Made by a program: the position numbers and the translations under genes. Of a DNA stretch of 18,538 bases, positions 14,280-18,538 are shown piece after piece. The notes under the pieces were generated by a model. The model ran no database searches and was not told the origin of the DNA. It saw only the letters and a program-made list of their open reading frames with translations. The stretch comes from Parvibaculum sp040882025 (GTDB lineage Bacteria; Pseudomonadota; Alphaproteobacteria; Parvibaculales; Parvibaculaceae): NCBI RefSeq assembly GCF_040882025.1, contig NZ_JBBECC010000146.1, positions 1 to 18,538 of the forward strand. Reading direction: 5' to 3'. Within the stretch, counting starts at the first letter, position 1; the number at the start of each line of letters is the position of its first letter.

Positions 14280-14902
14280 GACGCCCGGACGCTGGCGCGC
14301 AAATAGCGCAGCAGATCGTCGACGAGGTCTTCCGGCTCCGCCCGCCCTTTTCCCGTCGCCGACAAATGCCCGTTGAGCGCAAGATCGGCGGCGCCATGTG
14401 CCAGCGCCTGCAGCAATGACGCCATGCGGTCCGCGTTGGCACCGGGCAGCAGGTCTGCCTTCTGTGCCGCTCCCACGAGCGCGACAAGAAGCTTCCGCGA
14501 CTCCCCCGCCGTGGTTTTCTGCTCGACGTCCGCGCCCGGCAGGGGGCCAAATGTCAGATGGAAACGCGCCGGATAGGTCCGCGCCCAATCGATATAGGCG
14601 TGGAGCACCCTCCGGACGGCCGCTATCGTCACCTTCCCGCCGCTCGACATATCCATCGTCTCGGACATGCGCGCCAGTTCCCGCGCCGCAACCGCCGCGA
14701 GAAGATTGTCCTTGCTCTCGAAATGCTTGTAGGGCGCGTTGTGCGAAACACCGGCGCGCTTGCCGACTTCGCGCAGGGTCACCGACGCAGGACCGCCCTG
14801 ATCGAGCAATTCCGCGGCCGCCGTGATGAGCATGCTGCGTGTGTCTTTTTTCATTGTCAGCAGGGTAGCCTGTCCGGCCGATTTCGTCTCTTTAGTTGAC
14901 AA
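14276..14902 (-). CDS. TetR-family transcriptional regulator
   Basis: A 208-residue regulator. The N-terminal HTH is clear (TRSMLITAAAELLDQGGPASVTLREVGKRAGVSHNAPYKHFESKDNLLAAVAARELARM); the all-helical C-terminal half (ARTYPARFHLTFGPLPG, then LLPGANADRMASLLQALAHGAADLALNGHLSATGKG) matches the WHG-type ligand domain of many TetR proteins. Start choice: the frame begins at TTG 14908, directly against the ribosome binding site. TTG 14902, six bases after AAAGGAGG, is preferred; ATG 14854 is possible but has no site. The preferred start lies inside operator 1, so autoregulation is likely. It diverges from the SDR gene, its most probable target. Its 3' end overlaps prs by four bases. Confidence 0.88.
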   Translation of the reverse strand: MSTKETKSAGQATLLTMKKDTRSMLITAAAELLDQGGPASVTLREVGKRAGVSHNAPYKHFESKDNLLAAVAARELARMSETMDMSSGGKVTIAAVRRVLHAYIDWARTYPARFHLTFGPLPGADVEQKTTAGESRKLLVALVGAAQKADLLPGANADRMASLLQALAHGAADLALNGHLSATGKGRAEPEDLVDDLLRYLRASVRAS

Positions 14903-14910
14903 TGTCAACC
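14892..14910. promoter_or_regulatory. Operator 1 of the tetR/SDR divergent region
   Basis: The 19-bp unit TTAGTTGACAAYGTCAACC contains the inverted repeat GTTGAC-N3-GTCAAC (here 14895-14909). It overlaps the probable tetR start codon on the minus strand and a consensus -35 hexamer TTGACA (14896-14901) on the plus strand, followed after 17 bp by TAGGTT as a weak -10 for the SDR gene. A repressor bound here would cover both. Binding by the adjacent TetR is inferred from position. Confidence 0.75.
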
Positions 14911-14922
14911 TCCTTTCCTAGG

Positions 14923-14941
14923 TTAGTTGACAACGTCAACC
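14923..14941. promoter_or_regulatory. Operator 2 of the tetR/SDR divergent region
   Basis: This repeats the 19-bp unit of operator 1 with a single base difference (14934 C against 14903 T). Its inverted repeat is 14926-14940 and its centre is 31 bp from that of operator 1, close to three helical turns, so two dimers could bind the same face of the DNA. It lies 17 bp upstream of the SDR start codon, downstream of the presumed -10. Confidence 0.75.
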
Positions 14942-14957
14942 AATCGGGAGATGCGCC

Positions 14958-15908
14958 TTGCCAGGAACCATCATCATTACCGGCGGCAATCAGGGGCTGG
15001 GGTTCGGCGCGGCGAAAGCACTGCGTAGGCTCGATCCGAAAGCCCAGCTCGTGCTCGCCTGCCGCGACGAAACGAGAGGCAGGGAAGCAGCCGCCCGCCT
15101 TCGCGGCAAGGGTCCTGCCCCGATTTCCCTTCCCCTCGACCTTGCATCGCTCGCAAGCGTTCGCGCCTTTGCCGCAGGGTTCGCCGACCAGAAGCTGCCG
15201 CCCCTGCGGGCACTTGTCTGCAATGCCGGCCTTCAGGTCATTGCAAAACCCGAACTCAGCCGCGACGGTTTTGAACTCACCTTTGCGGTCAATCATCTCG
15301 CCCATTTTCTTCTGGCCAATTTGATGCTGCCGCATATCGAACCGGGCGGACGGATCGTCTTCGTTTCCAGCGGGACGCACGACCCGGCCCGGAAGACGCC
15401 CTTGCCCGCACCGAGATGGACGACCGCCGAAGCGCTCGCGCAGATTGCCGATGACGGCGAGTCCTTCGGCAAAGCCGGACGCCGCGCCTATGCGATGTCC
15501 AAGCTCTGCAACGTTTTCTGCGTCCATGAATTCGCTCGCCGCCTTGAAGCACACAAGTTGCCGGTCACGGTCCTGGCTTTCGATCCGGGCCTGATGCCGG
15601 GCTCCGGCCTTGCGCGGCAATACGCTCTGCCCGCCCGCTTGCTGTGGAACTCGGTCTTCCTTCTGCTGCCGTACTTCACCTCCGCGGCGAGCTCAATGGA
15701 CCGCTCCGGCAGACACCTGGCGAAGCTTGCCGTCGACCCCGCCTGGAACGGCGTCAGCGGGCGCTATTTTGAGGCCCGCGGGAAGAACAAGCTCATCGAC
15801 GCCCCCTCCTCCGATCTTTCCTATGACGCGGAAAAGGCGCGCGAACTCTGGCGGGCGAGCGTCGCCCTCGCCGGAATGACGCCGGACGAAGCTGTGCTTG
15901 GGACATAA
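14958..15908 (+). CDS. Short-chain dehydrogenase/reductase, protochlorophyllide-reductase-like subgroup
   Basis: A 316-residue SDR oxidoreductase. Cofactor site: TGGNQGLG (8-15), CRDETRG with basic residues after strand two suggesting NADPH, DL at 61-62 and CNAG (88-91). Catalytic set: N112 in the AVNHLAHFLL segment, S137/S138 in VFVSSGTHD, and Y178-x3-K182 in YAMSK. The long C-terminal half resembles retinol dehydrogenase/protochlorophyllide-reductase-like SDRs; with no photosynthesis genes nearby, real protochlorophyllide reduction is unlikely. The substrate is unknown. The TTG start is fixed by GGGAG (14946-14950) seven bases upstream and by the Rossmann strand beginning at residue 4. It is divergent from tetR across two operators and is probably repressed by it, perhaps in response to a hydrophobic or toxic carbonyl compound. 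Confidence 0.9.
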   Translation: MPGTIIITGGNQGLGFGAAKALRRLDPKAQLVLACRDETRGREAAARLRGKGPAPISLPLDLASLASVRAFAAGFADQKLPPLRALVCNAGLQVIAKPELSRDGFELTFAVNHLAHFLLANLMLPHIEPGGRIVFVSSGTHDPARKTPLPAPRWTTAEALAQIADDGESFGKAGRRAYAMSKLCNVFCVHEFARRLEAHKLPVTVLAFDPGLMPGSGLARQYALPARLLWNSVFLLLPYFTSAASSMDRSGRHLAKLAVDPAWNGVSGRYFEARGKNKLIDAPSSDLSYDAEKARELWRASVALAGMTPDEAVLGT

Positions 15909-15928
15909 AGCGCCCTTCCCCGCCCCGG

Positions 15929-15957
15929 TTGAGTTTTGCCCGATTGGCGGCTATAAG
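15929..15957 (+). promoter_or_regulatory. Sigma-70-type promoter of the rplY-pth-ychF operon
   Basis: TTGAGT (15929-15934), a 17-bp spacer and TATAAG (15952-15957) make the best -35/-10 pair I found in the window. Transcription would begin near 15964, leaving a leader of about 84 nt before the rplY ATG. Confidence 0.7.
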
Positions 15958-15963
15958 GCCCGC

Positions 15964-16047
15964 AATCCCGCACTTCCACACCCCTGGAGGAGACTTGCGG
16001 GTCATCGCGTGGGCCGCTAAGGCCCCGTTTTTATTGGAGAATTTGTC
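15964..16047 (+). promoter_or_regulatory. Structured rplY leader, candidate attenuator or ribosomal-protein leader
   Basis: Within the leader, GGGCC-GCTAA-GGCCC (16011-16025) forms a hairpin followed by five T (16028-16032), resembling a small intrinsic terminator 15 bases before the ATG. CTTGCGG (15994-16000) can instead pair with CCGC-(T)-AAG (16014-16021), which would disrupt that hairpin, and TGCGGG (15996-16001) can also pair with CCCGCA (15967-15972). A strong Shine-Dalgarno-like GGAGGAG (15986-15992) is not used by rplY, which has its own GGAGA at 16036-16040. Pairings are read by eye; regulation is an inference. Confidence 0.45.
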
Positions 16048-16707
16048 ATGGCCGAGACATTGACGCTCAAGGCCGAGACGCGCGAGAAAGGCAGCAAGGG
16101 GGCTGTCCGCTCGCTCCGTCGCGAAGGCCGCGTCCCCGCCGTCATCTATGGCGACAAGAAATCGCCCGAACTGATCGCCATTCCCTACAAGGACGTCACC
16201 GCCCTTTACGGAACCGGCACCTTCATGAGCCATGTGCTCGACATCGACGTCAACGGCAAGACCGAACGCGTGATCCCGCGCGACGTGCAGTTCGAACCGG
16301 TGCGCGACTTCATCATCCATGTCGACTTTCTGCGTCTCGGCAAGAATGCGACCGTCACCGTCGACGTGCCGGTGCACTTCCACAATCACGAAGCCTCGCC
16401 GGGCCTCAAGGCCGGCGGCGTGCTGAACGTCGTGCGCCACGAAGTCGAATTGATCTGCCCGGCCGACTCGATCCCCGAGCAGCTCGACATCGACCTCACG
16501 GGCTACGAAATGGGTTCGTCGATTCATATTTCGGCCGTCAAGCTTGCCGCCAATGTGAAGCCGACCATCACCGACCGCGACTTCACCATCGCGACGATTG
16601 CGGCGCCTGCCGCCGTCGTGTCGGCTGGAGCCGGCGCCGGCGAGGAAGAAGCCAAGACCGAAGAAGAAGCAGAGGGCGAGGAGAAGGCTTCCGGGAAGGA
16701 AGACTGA
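16048..16707 (+). CDS. rplY: 50S ribosomal protein L25 (general stress protein Ctc type)
   Basis: A 219-residue long-form L25. The N-terminal 5S rRNA-binding domain spans about residues 1-95 (LKAETREKGSKGAVRSLRREGRVPAVIYGDKK, then VLDIDVNGKTERVIPRDVQFEPVRDFIIHVDFLRL), followed by the C-terminal TL5/Ctc beta domain (VDVPVHFHNHEASPGLKAGGVLNVVRHEVELICPADSIPEQLDIDLTGYEMGSSIHIS). It ends in a low-complexity acidic tail, rich in Glu with some Lys and Ala, common in alphaproteobacterial L25. The protein sits at the 5S rRNA in the central protuberance. GGAGA seven bases upstream supports the start. It is the first gene of a translation-linked operon; pth follows after 26 bp. Confidence 0.96.
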   Translation: MAETLTLKAETREKGSKGAVRSLRREGRVPAVIYGDKKSPELIAIPYKDVTALYGTGTFMSHVLDIDVNGKTERVIPRDVQFEPVRDFIIHVDFLRLGKNATVTVDVPVHFHNHEASPGLKAGGVLNVVRHEVELICPADSIPEQLDIDLTGYEMGSSIHISAVKLAANVKPTITDRDFTIATIAAPAAVVSAGAGAGEEEAKTEEEAEGEEKASGKED

Positions 16708-16733
16708 TCCGCGTCGCCTGAAAGGAGCCGGCG

Positions 16734-17351
16734 ATGATCCTGCTCGTCGGTATCGGAAATCCGGGCGAGAAATACGCCCGCAATCGACACAATATCGGTT
16801 TCATGGCGGCGGACGCGATTGTCCGCCGCCATTCCTTTGCCGCGCCGCGCGCGCGCTTTCAGGGCATCGTCTCCGAAGGCATGCTGGGCGGCGAAAAGGC
16901 GATCGTGCTGAAGCCGACCACCTACATGAACGAAAGCGGGCGCGCCGTCGGCGAGGCGATGCGCTTCTACAAGATCGAACCCGCCGACGTGGTCGTCTTC
17001 CACGACGAACTCGACCTCGCACCGGCGAAACTGCGCATCAAGACGGGCGGCGGCACGGCCGGCCACAACGGCATCCGCTCCATCGCCGCGCATATCGGAC
17101 CCGATTTCCGCCGTGTACGGATCGGTATCGGTCATCCGGGCGAGAAGGAGCGCGTGCTGGGCGCGGTGCTGGGCGACTTTTCGAAGGCCGAAATGAAGGA
17201 CTGGGTCGAACCGCTGATCGACGCCATCGCGGACGCCGCCCCGCTGCTCGCCGAAGGCAAGGACGCAACCTTCGCCAACAGGATCCATCTGGCGCTCAAC
17301 CCCGAGCCGCCGAAGAAAAAGACCGATGAGACAAGGAACGGAGACGCGTAG
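16734..17351 (+). CDS. pth: Peptidyl-tRNA hydrolase
   Basis: A 205-residue esterase that frees tRNA from peptidyl-tRNA dropped by stalled ribosomes. The active site is complete: N9 (GIGNPGEKYA), catalytic H19 (RHNIGF), N66 (TTYMNESG), D91 (HDELDL) and N112 (TAGHNGIRSI), one or two positions off E. coli N10, H20, N68, D93 and N114. The last dozen residues are a charged extension (PEPPKKKTDETRNGDA) beyond the usual fold. The start has a strong AAAGGAG seven bases upstream. Three bases separate its stop from the ychF ATG, so the two are almost surely co-translated; rplY-pth-ychF is a conserved order in many bacteria. Confidence 0.97.
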   Translation: MILLVGIGNPGEKYARNRHNIGFMAADAIVRRHSFAAPRARFQGIVSEGMLGGEKAIVLKPTTYMNESGRAVGEAMRFYKIEPADVVVFHDELDLAPAKLRIKTGGGTAGHNGIRSIAAHIGPDFRRVRIGIGHPGEKERVLGAVLGDFSKAEMKDWVEPLIDAIADAAPLLAEGKDATFANRIHLALNPEPPKKKTDETRNGDA

Positions 17352-17354
17352 GCC

Positions 17355-18464
17355 ATGGGTTTCAAATGCGGCATTGTCGGACTGCCCAATGTCGGCAAGT
17401 CGACGCTTTTCAACGCGCTGACGCAGACCGCCGCCGCGCAGGCCGCGAACTATCCGTTCTGCACCATCGAACCGAATGTCGGCGAGGTGGCGGTGCCGGA
17501 CCCGCGGCTTGAACAGCTCTGCGCGATCGCGAAGAGCAAGGAAATCATTCCGACACGGCTGACCTTCGTCGACATCGCCGGTCTCGTGAAGGGCGCGTCG
17601 AAAGGCGAAGGACTCGGCAACCAGTTCCTCGCGACGATCCGCGAGGTCGACGCGGTCGCCTATGTGCTGCGCTGTTTCGTCGACGACGACATCACCCATG
17701 TCGAGAACCGCATCGACCCACTGGCCGATGCCGAAATCGTCGAGACCGAACTGATGCTGGCCGATCTCGAAAGCCTCGAAAAGCGCGCGACGGCGGCCGA
17801 AAAAAAGGCGAAGGCCGGCGACAAGGAAGCAAGACAGCTTTTCGATCTGATGTCGGTGGCGCTTGAACTTCTGCGCGAAGGCAAGCCCGCGCGGATCGCG
17901 ACGGTGCAGGGAAAGATTTCCGACGAGGACATGAAGGCGTGGGAGGGTCTGAACCTCCTGACCTCGAAGCCGGTCCTCTATGTCTGCAATGTCGAGGAAG
18001 CATCCGCCGCGACCGGCAACGATCATTCGAAAGCAGTCGAGGCGCGCGCGAAGGCAGAAGGCGCGCAGGCCGTCGTGATCTCGGCGCGCATCGAGGAAGA
18101 AATCGCGCAGCTGCCGGCCGGCGACCGCAAGGAATATCTCGAAACGCTGGGCCTTTCCGAACCCGGCCTCACGCGTCTGATCCGCTCCGGCTATGCGCTT
18201 CTCGATCTCATCACCTATTTCACGGTGGGCCCGAAAGAGACGCGCGCCTGGACGATCACACGCGGCACGCGCGCGCCCGCCGCCGCCGGCGTCATCCATA
18301 CCGACTTCGAAAAGGGTTTCATCCGTGCCGAGACGATTGCCTATGACGACTACGTCAAGCTCGGTGGCGAACAGGGCGCGAAGGATGCCGGCAAGATGCG
18401 TCTTGAGGGCAAGGATTATGTGGTTCAGGACGGCGATGTGATGCATTTCCGCTTTGCCAACTAG
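17355..18464 (+). CDS. ychF: Redox-regulated ATPase YchF (OBG-like, OLA1 family)
   Basis: A 369-residue TRAFAC-class P-loop NTPase. G1 is GLPNVGKST (9-17); the G2 region follows NYPFCTIEPNVG; G3 is DIAGLVKGASKGEGLGNQFL (73-92). The usual NKxD guanine-specificity motif is replaced by NVEE (212-215), as expected for this family, which prefers ATP. A helical coiled-coil insertion lies at about 127-160, and the C-terminal TGS domain (LLDLITYFTVGPKETRAWTITRGTRAPAAAGVIHTDFEKGFIRAETI) is intact up to the typical ending VVQDGDVMHFRFAN. YchF associates with ribosomes and affects oxidative-stress responses and start-codon choice. It is the last gene of its operon in the window, and only a GC hairpin without a T tract follows (18488-18502). 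Confidence 0.97.
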   Translation: MGFKCGIVGLPNVGKSTLFNALTQTAAAQAANYPFCTIEPNVGEVAVPDPRLEQLCAIAKSKEIIPTRLTFVDIAGLVKGASKGEGLGNQFLATIREVDAVAYVLRCFVDDDITHVENRIDPLADAEIVETELMLADLESLEKRATAAEKKAKAGDKEARQLFDLMSVALELLREGKPARIATVQGKISDEDMKAWEGLNLLTSKPVLYVCNVEEASAATGNDHSKAVEARAKAEGAQAVVISARIEEEIAQLPAGDRKEYLETLGLSEPGLTRLIRSGYALLDLITYFTVGPKETRAWTITRGTRAPAAAGVIHTDFEKGFIRAETIAYDDYVKLGGEQGAKDAGKMRLEGKDYVVQDGDVMHFRFAN

Positions 18465-18487
18465 GGAACCGAAACGGCATTTTCGCA

Positions 18488-18502
18488 CGCCCCCGAGGGG
18501 CG
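18488..18502 (+). terminator. GC-rich hairpin after ychF, weak terminator candidate
   Basis: CGCCCC (18488-18493) pairs perfectly with GGGGCG (18497-18502) around a 3-nt loop, 24 bases after the ychF stop. No T tract follows, so intrinsic termination is doubtful; Rho-dependent termination is just as possible. Confidence 0.3.
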
Positions 18503-18538
18503 GGGATAACCCGGTTTGTGACAGCGAAAATCGACAGC

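Noticed and set aside
13365..14588. 407-codon frame on the minus strand across prs and the tetR end
   Set aside because: It is a shadow of prs and tetR, with no recognisable domain and a biased Arg/Gly/Asp composition.
14958..15908. Reading the SDR gene as true protochlorophyllide reductase
   Set aside because: Similarity is at SDR-subgroup level only. No bacteriochlorophyll genes are nearby, and the substrate-defining residues cannot be confirmed by eye.
16524..18488. Open frame of 654 codons on the minus strand opposite rplY, pth and ychF
   Set aside because: It is antisense to three unmistakable conserved genes. The translation is Arg/His/Asp-rich with no domain, typical of a shadow frame in GC-rich coding DNA.

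Overview
The window is a stretch of high-GC alphaproteobacterial chromosome. Gene content and order (uvrC-pgsA-moaD-moaE; lgt - DUF185 methyltransferase - pgeF; rplY-pth-ychF) and the presence of UbiK, a COQ9-like/TetR-fold protein and a PetP/PetR-like MarR/response-regulator pair point to the Hyphomicrobiales or a nearby order. A Parvibaculum-like organism is my guess from overall feel, not something the sequence proves. I see no insertion sequence, phage gene, tRNA, rRNA or CRISPR. It reads as a core-genome segment, and I do not see a new multi-gene system. What is worth a second look is mostly in the short intergenic DNA.

Layout. (1) 1-1767, plus strand: the 3' end of uvrC (DNA repair), pgsA (phosphatidylglycerol synthesis), then moaD and moaE (the two subunits of molybdopterin synthase), tightly packed. 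(2) 1852-3246: a hotdog-fold thioesterase facing ilvE (branched-chain aminotransferase, minus strand) across a perfect 24-bp palindrome that can serve as terminator for both. (3) 3476-6197, plus: a MarR-family regulator, an OmpR-type response regulator and an EnvZ-type histidine kinase, closely spaced. (4) 6312-6683: a small SnoaL/NTF2-like protein, facing a minus-strand group at 6688-9226: a TetR-fold/COQ9-like protein, proC (last step of proline synthesis), a YbjN-family protein and ubiK (ubiquinone assembly factor). (5) 9398-13176, plus: lgt (lipoprotein diacylglyceryl transferase), a MidA/NDUFAF7-type methyltransferase, pgeF (peptidoglycan editing) and a predicted lipoprotein, so envelope functions dominate. 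(6) 13344-14279 prs (PRPP synthetase), whose stop codon overlaps that of a convergent tetR; the tetR is divergent from an SDR oxidoreductase. (7) 16048-18464, plus: rplY, pth and ychF, a translation-related operon with a clear promoter and a structured leader.

Regulatory DNA stands out. The inverted repeat TATGTCA-N7-TGACATA next to the marR start recurs with one arm mismatch upstream of the SnoaL-like gene; over a 23-bp alignment the two sites agree at 19 positions. The second copy is nested inside a 51-nt hairpin with perfect 17-bp arms. Separately, the tetR/SDR divergent region holds two near-identical 19-bp operators exactly 31 bp apart, one overlapping the probable tetR start codon and a consensus -35 box. 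The rplY leader contains a GC hairpin followed by five T residues just ahead of the ribosome binding site, a competing hairpin, and an unused Shine-Dalgarno sequence.
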